A stretch of 25,381 bases of DNA from Paralactobacillus_A sp963926925 (GCA_963926925.1 CAWUZD010000056.1:1-25381); one strand, 5' to 3'. Positions 15,213 through 23,261 are shown, counted from the first letter of the stretch. Numbers and translations are program-made. The notes: generated from the letters alone by a model not told the origin.

Positions 15213-15545
15213 ATGGCCCACTTTTGGAAAGGATGGGGTGTTGGCACAATTACTGGTGTTGTTTATGGTTTATTGACAGCACAGCACACCGGTGCTGAAA
15301 ACCAACAACGTGTTGCCCAATACTTTAAAAACATTACTCACGCTACTAATGAAGTAACAACGAGCTTGGTTGAAGTTAAAAATGCTCTTAGTACTTTAAA
15401 AAACCAAGTTAAAATTGCATCACAATCAACTATCGTTGATATTAAAGACATGATTCAAGATTTTAAATTCACAATGAAACCACGTGTGCAGAAGGTTAAG
15501 GATGATGTCAATCAATTGCAAAATGACCTTAACAAAAAGAATTAA
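15213..15545 (+). CDS. YhaH/YtxH-like small membrane-associated protein
   Basis: The 110-residue protein has a glycine-containing hydrophobic N-terminal segment (about residues 5-22, WKGWGVGTITGVVYGLLT), followed by a long amphipathic helical region predicted to form a coiled coil (about 30-110). This is the YtxH-type layout; in Bacillus the YhaH member lies beside hit. The start is coupled to hit: GGAGG occurs in the last hit codons and only two bases separate the genes. Function is poorly defined. Between its stop and prsA lie 102 bases without an obvious terminator. Confidence 0.75.
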   Translation: MAHFWKGWGVGTITGVVYGLLTAQHTGAENQQRVAQYFKNITHATNEVTTSLVEVKNALSTLKNQVKIASQSTIVDIKDMIQDFKFTMKPRVQKVKDDVNQLQNDLNKKN

Positions 15546-15564
15546 AATTTAATTAATGTTATTC

Positions 15565-15591
15565 TTGCAAGCGATTTATTTATGATAATAT
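15565..15591 (+). promoter_or_regulatory. Possible promoter of prsA
   Basis: TTGCAA (15565-15570) and an extended -10 TGATAATAT (TAATAT at 15586-15591) are 15 bases apart. That is short, though the TG extension could compensate. The gap before prsA is AT-rich, so this assignment is tentative. Confidence 0.35.
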
Positions 15592-15647
15592 TAAAGTTAT
15601 TAAAGATACATATCTAAATAAACAATAAACGTTAAGGAGTGTCCTTC

Positions 15648-16688
15648 ATGAACAAAAAATGGCTCGTTATTGGTGCTAGTGCATTAATGGCCTGCAGTTT
15701 AGCCGCATGCTCTAATGGCGATAAAACTGTTGTTAGTATGAAAGGCGGTAAAATTACCGAAGAACAATACTACGATGCTATGAAACAAACTAGTGCTGGT
15801 AAACAAACACTTGAAACTATGATTCTTAACAAGTGTTTAGAAACTGAATATGGTGATAAAGTTTCTAGCAAAGAAGTTAATGCTAAATTTAATAAATACA
15901 AGCAACAATACGGCTCTTCATTTGATGCTGTTTTGCAACAAAACCAATTAACTGAATCTACTTTCAAAAAGAGTATTCGGACTAATTTATTAATGGAAGC
16001 CGCATTAAAAGCTAATAAGAAAGTTACTAACAAAGACTTACAAGAACAATGGAAAGACTATGAACCTAAAGTAACTGTTCAAGAAATCCTTGTTTCTAAG
16101 AAGTCCGATGCTGAAAATATCATCAACCAACTTAAACAAGACAATTCTGAAAAGAACTTTGCTAGTTTAGCTAAGAAATACTCACAAGATACTAGCACTA
16201 AAGATGATGGTGGTAAGTTACCTGCTTTCAATAACCAAAACACCTCACTCGATCCAGAATTCGAAAAAGCTGCTTTCAAGCTTAAGACCGGTGAATTTAC
16301 CCAAGAACCAGTTAAAGGTGAAGAAGGCTACTTCGTTATCAGGATGATTAATAATCCTGGTAAAGGTAAGATGGCTGATCACAAGAAAGAATTGGAAAAC
16401 CAAATCTATGCTAACTGGATGCAAAACCAAGCTATTATGAATGAAGTTATTACTAAAGTGCTTAAGAAAGGCGACGTATCAATTAAGGATAAAGACCTTC
16501 AAAACATTTTATCTAACTACCTCACATCATCAAGCAGTATTGCTAGTTCTGATTCCGATTCTAGTGCTTCAAGTAGTTCAAGCTCTACTTCATCAAGTTC
16601 TAGTTCAGAAGCTTCATCAACAAGCAGTTCTGCTAGCTCAACTTCAAGTTCCAGTTCAAGTGTAGCTGCATCATCAAGTTCAAACTAA
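15648..16688 (+). CDS. prsA: Foldase lipoprotein PrsA with serine-rich tail
   Basis: PrsA is an extracytoplasmic, lipid-anchored peptidyl-prolyl isomerase that folds exported proteins at the membrane-wall interface. The 346-residue precursor has a lipoprotein signal with lipobox LAAC (Cys at about residue 21). An N-terminal chaperone region follows, then a parvulin rotamase domain (about 133-230; VQEILVSK, FASLAKKYSQD, DDGGKLP, DPEFEKAAFKLKTGE), and a C-terminal helix. The last 53 residues are almost all serine with A, T, D and E. The ATG at 15648 is set by AAGGAG at 15634-15639 with eight bases between; an in-frame GTG at 15639 overlaps that site. It ends in a shared terminator. The hit-yhaH-prsA-yhaM order is typical. 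Confidence 0.95.
   Translation: MNKKWLVIGASALMACSLAACSNGDKTVVSMKGGKITEEQYYDAMKQTSAGKQTLETMILNKCLETEYGDKVSSKEVNAKFNKYKQQYGSSFDAVLQQNQLTESTFKKSIRTNLLMEAALKANKKVTNKDLQEQWKDYEPKVTVQEILVSKKSDAENIINQLKQDNSEKNFASLAKKYSQDTSTKDDGGKLPAFNNQNTSLDPEFEKAAFKLKTGEFTQEPVKGEEGYFVIRMINNPGKGKMADHKKELENQIYANWMQNQAIMNEVITKVLKKGDVSIKDKDLQNILSNYLTSSSSIASSDSDSSASSSSSSTSSSSSSEASSTSSSASSTSSSSSSVAASSSSN
16527..16685 (+). repeat. Serine-rich low-complexity tail of prsA
   Basis: The 53-codon segment uses TCA, AGT, AGC, TCT and TCC mixed together rather than one repeated unit. The peptide composition is therefore repeated while the DNA is not a simple tandem repeat. It follows the folded part of PrsA and resembles a flexible wall-spanning or surface linker. 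Confidence 0.85.
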
Positions 16689-16707
16689 TTAAGTTTAAAT
16701 ACAAAAC

Positions 16708-16745
16708 AAAAAAAGAGATTACTAATTAAAGTAATCTCTTTTTTT
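16708..16745. terminator. Bidirectional terminator between prsA and yhaM
   Basis: A 16-bp perfect stem (16708-16723 with 16730-16745) closes a six-base loop AATTAA. The outer seven pairs are A/T, so both strands end in a U-tract. It lies between convergent prsA and yhaM and serves both. Confidence 0.92.
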
Positions 16746-16758
16746 AATAATTAAAAAA

Positions 16759-17730
16759 TTAATCATTAGTTTCATCATCATTAAATTCATCACTACTCCG
16801 GTAAAATTGCCGGTTGTCCATTGCAAATAAGTGTTCAGTAAATTGACCGGGTTGGGCATGTTTAAGTGATGTTGTCATCATCATAATTGAAGCATCAAGA
16901 TCATCCAAAGCATGTAAAACTTCAGCTTCTAACAATGCTGGCCGTTTTGGTGAGCCATATTCCAATAAACCATGATGAGCTAAAACCATGTGCCGCAACA
17001 AAATCATATCTTCATCGTTTAAATCAATATTTAATTTTTGCGCAGCTTGGGCAATTTCTTCATCAATTAACACAATATGACCAATTAAATTACCGGCTAA
17101 GGTATAAGTAGTTGACGTTGGTCCGGATAATTCAATTGTTTTACCAAGGTCATGTAAAATGGCACCAGCATATAATAATTCACGGTTAATTACTGGATAT
17201 AAATCACTAACTTTTTCTGCCAAATGTAAAATACCTAACGTGTGGTATGCTAATCCACCAGTAAAAGCATGGTGATTAGTTTTCGCAGCTGGATAAGTAA
17301 ACAAAGTATCATGATGTTTATTTAATAAGCTTTGCACAATTGCATGCCAATGTTCATTATGAATTGCTGCTAAATAATTTTGAAATTCTTTCAGCATATC
17401 AGCTTGGCTTTCCGGAGCTTGTTCAACGTACAACGCTGGATCATTAGGTTCATTGTCGTTAGCTAAACGCATTTTATAAATCTTAACTTGGGGATTATTT
17501 TGATAAACTTCACGTTTACCATTTAAGTAAACCACTTTACCCGCAGTAAATTGGGTAGCATCTTGTTCACTAGCATCCCAATATTTGCCAGCAATTACTC
17601 CTGATGAATCTTCAAAATGTAATGCTAAGTATGTTTTACCATTCTTTGCTTCACGTACTTGCGCATCTTTAATGAGAACAAAAAGTTCCATTTTTTCATC
17701 ATTTTGATATTCAAATAACTTCTTACTCAT
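16759..17730 (-). CDS. yhaM: 3'-5' exoribonuclease YhaM
   Basis: YhaM is a metal-dependent 3'-5' exonuclease that trims RNA (and in vitro DNA). The 323 residues include an N-terminal OB-fold nucleic-acid-binding domain (about 10-95) and an HD metal-dependent hydrolase domain (about 155-290), with HHAFTGGLAYHT, LHDLGK and LAHHG as the metal-ligand motifs. I use ATG 17730 (MSKKLFEYQND); GGTGAG lies about six bases upstream, and an in-frame GTG at 17745 has poor spacing from AAGGA. It is transcribed downstream of, but separated by a terminator from, the YheA-like gene, and converges with prsA. Confidence 0.95.
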   Translation of the reverse strand: MSKKLFEYQNDEKMELFVLIKDAQVREAKNGKTYLALHFEDSSGVIAGKYWDASEQDATQFTAGKVVYLNGKREVYQNNPQVKIYKMRLANDNEPNDPALYVEQAPESQADMLKEFQNYLAAIHNEHWHAIVQSLLNKHHDTLFTYPAAKTNHHAFTGGLAYHTLGILHLAEKVSDLYPVINRELLYAGAILHDLGKTIELSGPTSTTYTLAGNLIGHIVLIDEEIAQAAQKLNIDLNDEDMILLRHMVLAHHGLLEYGSPKRPALLEAEVLHALDDLDASIMMMTTSLKHAQPGQFTEHLFAMDNRQFYRSSDEFNDDETND

Positions 17731-17758
17731 TTTTTGCTCACCCACTTCCTTGTTTTAT

Positions 17759-17793
17759 TTAAAAAACGCAAGTTATGCGCTTGCGTTTTTTAA
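17759..17793 (-). terminator. Terminator after the YlbF/YheA-family gene
   Basis: A 14-bp stem (17759-17772 with 17780-17793) with a seven-base loop, built around CGCAAG/CTTGCG and flanked by A6/T6. It is followed on the minus strand by a T-rich run and lies ten bases past the stop of the 17804-18157 gene. Symmetry suggests it could also stop plus-strand transcripts. Confidence 0.88.
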
Positions 17794-17803
17794 TCATTAA
17801 TAA

Positions 17804-18157
17804 TTACTTATCTTCTTTTTCATAAAGAGCACTAATTGGTTCAGTAATGATTTGATTCATTTCAACTAGTAATTGGTTTAATGCTTCTTCACTAGCCATC
17901 AATTGTTTAATCGCATCCATTTGGTTCATCTTTGGTGCCAAATTTTGAATTTGTTTCATTTCATCTTCAGTGATTTTTTCACCATTAAGTTGTTTCTTTT
18001 GCAACTTTTCTTGTAAATCAGTGAATTGCTTGAACAAATTATATGCCATTACATCTTTTTTCAAATTAGCATATGCTAATTGCAAATTAATGAATTGTTG
18101 AGTTTGTGGTAATTCTTTTGCTAATTGATTAGCAGTATCATAAATATTAACTGTCAT
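17804..18157 (-). CDS. YlbF/YmcA (YheA-type) family protein
   Basis: The 117-residue all-helical protein fits the YlbF/YmcA/YheA family (formerly DUF964). Visible hallmarks are the N-terminal MTVNIYDTANQLAKEL, the central FTDLQEKLQKKQLNGEKITEDE, and a C-terminal helix ending in PISALYEKED. Family members YlbF and YmcA form a complex that modulates RNase Y in Bacillus; YheA itself has no assigned role, so I do not transfer that function. A strong GAGGAGGAG ribosome site precedes the ATG, and the gene is 14 bases downstream of the PBP gene, so they share a transcript. Confidence 0.88.
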   Translation of the reverse strand: MTVNIYDTANQLAKELPQTQQFINLQLAYANLKKDVMAYNLFKQFTDLQEKLQKKQLNGEKITEDEMKQIQNLAPKMNQMDAIKQLMASEEALNQLLVEMNQIITEPISALYEKEDK

Positions 18158-18171
18158 TACTAACTCCTCCT

Positions 18172-20262
18172 CTAGTTACGGCCCAATAAGCCTTCAATGT
18201 CATTATACCATTGATTAGCTTTTTGCTTAAAGTTGCTCCATCCACTGCTTAATTTACTTTGTAAATTGTTCCACCAGTTAGTAGCACTATTACTATTCGC
18301 ATTTTGCACAATCGTTTGTGCATCGCTAACTTTAAATGCTGTTTGTGCTGTGTATGGTAAAATGTTTTCCATTTCAGCTTTAAAGACGCCAGCAACACCA
18401 GCAATACTTGATTGTAAGTAATGTTGTGCATCAGTATTAGCAAAACCAACCCAGGTAGCCACAACAATATCAGGTGTATAACCAACTACCCATTGGTCCT
18501 TCGTACCATCAGGATTACCCCAACTACTTGGTACTTGAGTACTACCAGTTTTACCAGCAATAGTATAACCAGCTGGTTTGGCAGTTGCTCCCGTACCATC
18601 CCGAAAGACGTCCATCATCATGCTGGTCATTTCATTAGCAACTTTATTACTAATAATCCGTTGCCGTTGAACTTGCGTATTATCAACGATTACTTTACCA
18701 CTTGCGGTAACAATCTTACGGATAAAATGTGTTTGTGGTAAGTAACCACCATTAGCAAACACACAATATGCCCGGGCCATTTCGTATGGTGAAACATTAA
18801 GATCACCTAATGCTAGACCTAATTCACGTTTATTCTTAGGAACATTAATACCAAAACGTTCAACAGAACGAACACCTTTATTAATACCAATTTGATTTAA
18901 TAACCATACGGCTGGAGTATTTAAACTCTGCGCTAAAGCAGTGTACATTGGTACTTCACCTAAGTACTGATTATTCCAGTTAGTAGGAGTATAATGCGTT
19001 GGTCCATAACTAATCTTTTCATCTTTGAGCATCGAGTTGTAACGATAACCATCCTGCAAAGCTGGTGTGTAAACTGCTAATGGTTTCATCGTTGAACCGG
19101 CTTGCCGTTGTGCCATTGTTGCAAAACTATAACTCCGGAACGGATTAGCACCACGCCGGCCAACGGTTGCCACTACCCCACCTGTTTGGGGATCAATTGC
19201 AATTGACCCTGACTGGGGTTGTGTACCATCCGCTGCTGCCGCTGGAAATAGCCATGATTCTTTATAAACATCTTGCATTTGTTGTTGATAGTTCTGGTTA
19301 AGATTAGTATAAATTTTATAACCCTTGTTCATAATGTCATCTTCGCTAATCCCATCAGCAATGGCCTCATTAATTACTCCATCAAAATATGATGGATACT
19401 TGTAATTATTCTTAGGAACATAACCATTCACAACAACTAGTGGCGTTTTTTGTGCTGCCTTCGCTTGTGCTGCCGTTAGTTTATGGTTTTCAACCATCAA
19501 ATTTAATACCAAATTACGCCGGTCAAGCGAATTTTGAGGATGTTCAACTGGATTATAAAAACTAGGACTACGTAACATCGCTGCTAAAGTAGCTCCTTCA
19601 GCGGCATTTAATTGACTAGCATTCTTATCAAAGTAACGTTTGGCCGCATCCTGAACGCCCCATACACCGTTACCAAAATAAGAATTATTCAAATACATTG
19701 TTAAAATATCTTTTTTAGAATAAACTTTCGTAATTTGGACAGCATAAAAGATTTCTTCAAACTTACGATAAAACGTCTGGCGCTGGGTTAGTAACATGTT
19801 TTTAGCTAATTGCTGCGTAATGGTACTCCCACCACTGAGAATTTCACCATGGTGCGTAATATAACTAACAATCGCCCGCAAAATACCTTTAATGCTAAAA
19901 CCAGGATTAGTATAAAAAGTCCGATCTTCGGTTGAAATAACCGCGTTCTTAACTTCAGGCGAAATCTCGTTAAAGCCAACATAAGTCCCCTTGTCAGCGT
20001 ATAACTCGCCTACTTTCTTATTATCATGATCATAAATGGTCGTAAAAGTAGAAAGTGAAGTCTTTAAATCTTTAATATTAACGGTCTTCGCCTTATAAGT
20101 GAAAAAGGCACTCATACTTAAAAAGGCGGTTAAAAAGATTAATAACAACCACCGCCAAATTTGAAAACGACGAAATAAATAGCATACGTGGACCCAAATC
20201 CACAACCAGCCACATTTTAATGAACTTAATATTCTTTGTCCCAGTGATGGTTTTTCTTCCAT
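18172..20262 (-). CDS. pbp2A: Class A penicillin-binding protein (transglycosylase/transpeptidase)
   Basis: This bifunctional peptidoglycan synthase of 696 residues polymerises glycan strands and cross-links stem peptides outside the membrane. A cytoplasmic N-terminus is followed by one membrane helix (about 36-56). The GT51 domain carries the catalytic TEDRTFY (Glu112), GGSTITQQLAKN and YLNNSYFGNG. The transpeptidase domain has the active-site S390-TMK, SLN at 446-448, and KTG at 571-573, all intact. The C-terminal about 60 residues are Asn/Trp-rich and end without a FN3 domain. The start ATG has only a weak ribosome site (GCTGAG), suggesting modest translation. A promoter lies at 20299-20328. 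Assignment to the PBP2A/PbpF branch rather than PBP1A is from overall size and context, so the symbol is provisional. Confidence 0.9.
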   Translation of the reverse strand: MEEKPSLGQRILSSLKCGWLWIWVHVCYLFRRFQIWRWLLLIFLTAFLSMSAFFTYKAKTVNIKDLKTSLSTFTTIYDHDNKKVGELYADKGTYVGFNEISPEVKNAVISTEDRTFYTNPGFSIKGILRAIVSYITHHGEILSGGSTITQQLAKNMLLTQRQTFYRKFEEIFYAVQITKVYSKKDILTMYLNNSYFGNGVWGVQDAAKRYFDKNASQLNAAEGATLAAMLRSPSFYNPVEHPQNSLDRRNLVLNLMVENHKLTAAQAKAAQKTPLVVVNGYVPKNNYKYPSYFDGVINEAIADGISEDDIMNKGYKIYTNLNQNYQQQMQDVYKESWLFPAAAADGTQPQSGSIAIDPQTGGVVATVGRRGANPFRSYSFATMAQRQAGSTMKPLAVYTPALQDGYRYNSMLKDEKISYGPTHYTPTNWNNQYLGEVPMYTALAQSLNTPAVWLLNQIGINKGVRSVERFGINVPKNKRELGLALGDLNVSPYEMARAYCVFANGGYLPQTHFIRKIVTASGKVIVDNTQVQRQRIISNKVANEMTSMMMDVFRDGTGATAKPAGYTIAGKTGSTQVPSSWGNPDGTKDQWVVGYTPDIVVATWVGFANTDAQHYLQSSIAGVAGVFKAEMENILPYTAQTAFKVSDAQTIVQNANSNSATNWWNNLQSKLSSGWSNFKQKANQWYNDIEGLLGRN

Positions 20263-20298
20263 TTATTAATTACTCAGCTTTCTGAAATATTTGCCGTT

Positions 20299-20328
20299 AT
20301 TTTAGCGCAAATTACTTAATGCTTGCAA
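20299..20328 (-). promoter_or_regulatory. Promoter of the PBP-YheA operon
   Basis: On the minus strand -35 TTGCAA (20323-20328) and -10 TAAAAT (20299-20304) are 18 bases apart, in the 67-base gap between the 56-residue ORF and the PBP gene. Predicted transcription starts about 30 bases before the PBP start. No terminator is seen between the upstream small gene and this promoter, so read-through is possible. Confidence 0.5.
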
Positions 20329-20329
20329 A

Positions 20330-20500
20330 TTACCAATTACTTTTATCCCAAGTTTCCCCGTCTAATTGCATTTGACTAAGTGCTAACCGGTAATCTTGTT
20401 CATCAATGTATTGTTGCACACTATGCAACAATGCTCGTAATTCATAATCATTAGTATCTTCATATAGTTGGTGGAGTGCTTGTTTCGTTTTTTCATCCAT
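20330..20500 (-). CDS. Small acidic protein of unknown function (56 aa)
   Basis: This frame begins MDEKTKQALHQLYEDTND and ends DGETWDKSNW, 56 residues. The ATG at 20500 lies two bases after the stop of the flavodoxin-fold gene, with GGGGATG as ribosome site in that gene's last codons, which implies coupled translation. The peptide is acidic and predicted to be mostly helical, with no membrane segment or signal. I do not recognise the family. Its codon pattern and tight junction argue that it is a real gene even though it is short. Confidence 0.7.
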   Translation of the reverse strand: MDEKTKQALHQLYEDTNDYELRALLHSVQQYIDEQDYRLALSQMQLDGETWDKSNW

Positions 20501-20502
20501 AA

Positions 20503-21189
20503 TTATTCATCCCCAAAATCATCATTTGAATTAATATGAATTAAATTTTGCAAATCATCAAGTTCAGTCCGTTGTTGTAATAACAACTGACTTAAATTAG
20601 TTTGTAACTGTTGATCCATTGTCATTTGTTGCAAACGTTCCGCATACCATTGTGCTTTTTGACTAAAGTTGCGTGGATTAGCCATTGTTAAATATTGTTG
20701 ATAACGAATAAATAACTCTTGCTGAGCCACATCATTCATATGTTCAAATTTATAAATTAACAATGGATTCATATACTGCATTTTCAAGCGTTGGGCCGTT
20801 ACTTGATAAGGCCGCAAAATTTCAGTTAATGAAAAGTGTTCTTCACCAGCTACTTGATAATGACTAGCACTTTCACCAGTATTAACTACTAATCCTAATG
20901 TTTTGCCTTTCAAACCGGGATTAGTAATTTCATTACCAAAAGCAAATTCATCAGTTAAAACATCATCTTCCCATTGTTTAAGAATAGCAGGTGCACTATA
21001 CCAATATAATGGAAATTCCCAAATAATCCGTTGGTGTTGCCGTAATAACGTTTGTTCAGTTGCTACATCAAAATTATTATCAATCGGATGCCAGGTAACA
21101 TTCGGTAATTTTTTAACTGCTTGTTTAAAGAATGTTTGCGTATATGAATCTAAAATCTTTGGATGCGCTACAACTACTAATGTTCGCAT
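20503..21189 (-). CDS. Flavodoxin-fold NAD(P)H oxidoreductase (quinone reductase-like)
   Basis: The protein belongs to the Flavodoxin_2 family of FMN/FAD-dependent NAD(P)H:quinone oxidoreductases (KefF/MdaB/general stress protein 14 relatives). It opens MRTLVVVAHPKILDSYTQ, the flavin-phosphate-binding loop, and has the conserved WEFPLYWYSAPAILKQWEDDVL segment (about residues 57-78) and VNTGESASHY. The core ends near residue 180. It then carries about 45 extra residues, Gln-rich and helical (QWYAERLQQMTMDQQLQT onward), which are not usual. I choose ATG 21189 (228 residues), placed eight bases after AGAGAGG; an in-frame GTG at 21213 precedes that ribosome site. It is coupled to the following 56-residue gene. 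Electron acceptor unknown. Confidence 0.85.
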   Translation of the reverse strand: MRTLVVVAHPKILDSYTQTFFKQAVKKLPNVTWHPIDNNFDVATEQTLLRQHQRIIWEFPLYWYSAPAILKQWEDDVLTDEFAFGNEITNPGLKGKTLGLVVNTGESASHYQVAGEEHFSLTEILRPYQVTAQRLKMQYMNPLLIYKFEHMNDVAQQELFIRYQQYLTMANPRNFSQKAQWYAERLQQMTMDQQLQTNLSQLLLQQRTELDDLQNLIHINSNDDFGDE

Positions 21190-21223
21190 ATCTTTTTCCT
21201 CTCTAAGTTTCACGATATTAAAC

Positions 21224-21253
21224 TTGCATAACTCAAAAAAGTATTTTTATAAT
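21224..21253 (+). promoter_or_regulatory. Promoter of the 21290 gene
   Basis: A perfect -10 TATAAT (21248-21253) lies 18 bases after TTGCAT (21224-21229, three of six -35 bases). It is in the divergent gap (21190-21289) shared with the flavodoxin-fold gene, for which I see only a weak minus-strand -10 (TAATAT at about 21216-21221). Confidence 0.55.
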
Positions 21254-21289
21254 TTGATTGTCTAATAATATATAAAGGAAGCATAATAC

Positions 21290-21646
21290 ATGGCCAAAAA
21301 AGAAAATCAACTTAAGCGCGAAAACGCCATGAAAGACATGAATGAATTTCTAGTAATGTATGCTAGTCGTCATCTCAATCATCAAAATCCCGAAGACAAT
21401 CTTAACATTGCTGAACAACTTTATACACTCATCAAAGATGGTGATCTTACTAAATTAGATGATTTATTCAAAGATGGTGGTGTTGCTCGTAAGGAAAATT
21501 ACATTGATGTCGCCAAAGGTTTTGTAATTGATTTTTATGAACCCGCAACGACTGAAGAAACTGATAAACTAACTGATGATTTAATCCATGATGCAATTAA
21601 CTATCTTGGTCAACATGCCCATGAATTAGATCAATGGCAACGTTAA
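21290..21646 (+). CDS. Conserved-looking cytoplasmic protein of unknown function
   Basis: The 118-residue protein is soluble, charged and predicted mostly helical, beginning MAKKENQLKRENAMKDMNEF and ending HAHELDQWQR. It has no signal peptide, membrane segment, cysteine pair or recognisable catalytic motif. The middle (IAEQLYTLIKDGDLTKLDDLFKD) looks like two short helices of an all-alpha fold. It has its own promoter (21224-21253), an AAAGGAAG ribosome site eight bases before the ATG, and a dedicated terminator, so it is a single-gene transcript. I do not recognise the family and assign no function. Confidence 0.8.
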   Translation: MAKKENQLKRENAMKDMNEFLVMYASRHLNHQNPEDNLNIAEQLYTLIKDGDLTKLDDLFKDGGVARKENYIDVAKGFVIDFYEPATTEETDKLTDDLIHDAINYLGQHAHELDQWQR

Positions 21647-21664
21647 TTTAGCCGTTAATTTAGC
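21641..21664. repeat. 12-bp tandem duplication across a stop codon
   Basis: The unit cgttaatttagc occurs twice in a row (21641-21652, 21653-21664). The first copy contains the last codon (CGT) and the TAA stop of the 21290 gene; the second repeats that in frame, giving a second in-frame TAA four codons later. It looks like a recent slippage duplication. Confidence 0.9.
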
Positions 21665-21676
21665 GATAAACAAGAT

Positions 21677-21709
21677 GAGCTTGTGACCATGGTCACAAGC
21701 TCTTTTTTT
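21677..21709 (+). terminator. Terminator after the 21290 gene
   Basis: Bases 21677-21702 form a perfect 26-base palindrome (GAGCTTGTGACC and its complement), giving an 11-bp stem with a CATG loop, followed by seven T (21703-21709). Only the plus strand has a T-tract. The tract runs two bases into the stop codon of the convergent CoA-transferase gene. Confidence 0.93.
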
Positions 21710-23261
21710 AAATGTGTAAATGCATTTTTTCAGGTTTAAAAATTGCAGCAGCCATTTCATGTAATTGTGGCGAAATAATTGGCATAAAGTCCATTTGTTG
21801 TAAAATATCCTTTTGCAAATCAATTCCGGGAGCAATTTCTTGTAATACTAAACCAGCAGTAGTTAATTCAAAAACAGCCCGTTCGGTTACATAATAAACT
21901 TTTTGCTGTTGTTGTGCGGCCTGTTTACCATTAAATGTTAAGTGTTGAACTTGTTTAACGAATTTATGATGCCGCCCTTCTTGAATAATATGCAACTTAC
22001 CATCTGTAATAGTTGTCTTTAAGCCACCAGCAGTAAAGGTACCACAGAAGACAACGTGCTTGGTATTTTGGGAAATATCAATAAAGCCACCAGCACCAGC
22101 AATTTTACTGCCAAACCGTGATACATTAATATCACCATGTTGGTCACATTCTGCTAATCCCAAAAAGGCAATATCAATGCCGCCACCATCATAGAAATCA
22201 AACATTTCGCTTTGATCAATAATGCTTTCAGGAGCAATCGCAGTTCCAAAATCTAAACCACCAAGGGGTACGCCTCCAAAAGTACCTGGTTCGATGGTTG
22301 GAATTAACCGATCATTAATATTTTCTTCTTTTAACACTTTTGCAATTTCTTCAGGCATTCCAATACCATAATTAACTACATGTTCTTGTGGCAAAATAAA
22401 TTGTGCACTCCGCCGGGCAATTACTTTCCGTTGTGTTAGTGGGAAATCACCAAGTGCTTCATCATGATTAGCACCACTATCTAACAAAGCTTCATTATAC
22501 AACGTGTTATAAGTTTGTTGATGTTGGGTCATATCATCAGCCACTACCACATAATCAACTAGCAATCGCGGTAATTTTACTTGTTTAGGATCTAAAGTTC
22601 CAAATGGTACTTTTTGCTTAACTTGAACAATAACAATCCCACCATTATTCTTAGCAGCCATTGCTTCAGAAACAGCTTCTAAAGTTAATGGTTCTTCATC
22701 AAAGGAAACATTACCCTTTTCATCTGCATAAGTACCCCGTAAAATCGCAACATCAGGAAAAACTGTCTTATAAAGTAAGCATTCATGGCCAGCAATCTTG
22801 GCCTTAGTTACTAAGTCTTCATGAGCAGCTTCATTCAACTTACCACCATCATAATCAGGATCTACAAAGGTCCCTAAGCCCACATGGGTTGCCACGAATG
22901 GTTCATGCGCACTTGCAGCTCGCATCATATGTGAAATAACACCTTGTGGAAAGTTATAAGCTTCAATTTCATTCTTTTCAACTAGTTCATGTAATTGGGG
23001 TGCCATGGCCCAGTGACCACCAATCAACCGTTTAACCATGCCAGGTTGCGCATAACGGTTCATGCCTTTAGTTTTGCCATCCCCAATACCAGCCGCATGA
23101 ATAAGTGTTAATTGATTAGGATGATGATGTTGCCGATAATAATCACTTAAAGCAATATGGATTGCTTCAGCTACGCCACTACCAATGAAGCCTTCAATAA
23201 CAATAGTGGCACCATCCTTAATTTTAGTACCAACTTGCGACGCCGGAATAAATTCTGTCAT
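21708..23261 (-). CDS. Family I CoA-transferase (acetate/propionate or 3-oxoacid type)
   Basis: The 517-residue protein is a single-chain fusion of the alpha and beta CoA-transferase domains. It moves CoA between acyl-CoAs and free acids such as acetate, propionate, butyrate or acetoacetate through a glutamyl-CoA thioester. The alpha-like half includes IVIEGFIGSGVAEAI and HAAGIGDGKTKG. The beta-like half has the conserved GIGMPEEIA (about 299-307) and the active-site Glu324 in TIEPGTFGGVP, then GGGIDIAFLG and FSGT-equivalent FCGTFTAGG. All expected elements are present. It overlaps the upstream SDR gene by one base (TAATG), so the two are translationally coupled. The exact substrate cannot be read from the sequence; names in use include propionate CoA-transferase and YdiF. 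No thiolase gene is nearby. Confidence 0.9.
   Translation of the reverse strand: MTEFIPASQVGTKIKDGATIVIEGFIGSGVAEAIHIALSDYYRQHHHPNQLTLIHAAGIGDGKTKGMNRYAQPGMVKRLIGGHWAMAPQLHELVEKNEIEAYNFPQGVISHMMRAASAHEPFVATHVGLGTFVDPDYDGGKLNEAAHEDLVTKAKIAGHECLLYKTVFPDVAILRGTYADEKGNVSFDEEPLTLEAVSEAMAAKNNGGIVIVQVKQKVPFGTLDPKQVKLPRLLVDYVVVADDMTQHQQTYNTLYNEALLDSGANHDEALGDFPLTQRKVIARRSAQFILPQEHVVNYGIGMPEEIAKVLKEENINDRLIPTIEPGTFGGVPLGGLDFGTAIAPESIIDQSEMFDFYDGGGIDIAFLGLAECDQHGDINVSRFGSKIAGAGGFIDISQNTKHVVFCGTFTAGGLKTTITDGKLHIIQEGRHHKFVKQVQHLTFNGKQAAQQQQKVYYVTERAVFELTTAGLVLQEIAPGIDLQKDILQQMDFMPIISPQLHEMAAAIFKPEKMHLHI

Noticed and set aside
16441..16665. Second-frame ORF inside the prsA serine tail
   Set aside because: It is the frame-shifted reading of serine codons (giving L/V/Q-rich peptide); no ribosome site and no independent signal.
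20903..21265. Plus-strand 120-residue frame opposite the flavodoxin-fold gene
   Set aside because: The minus-strand gene has clear family motifs; the plus frame has none and runs over the divergent promoter region.
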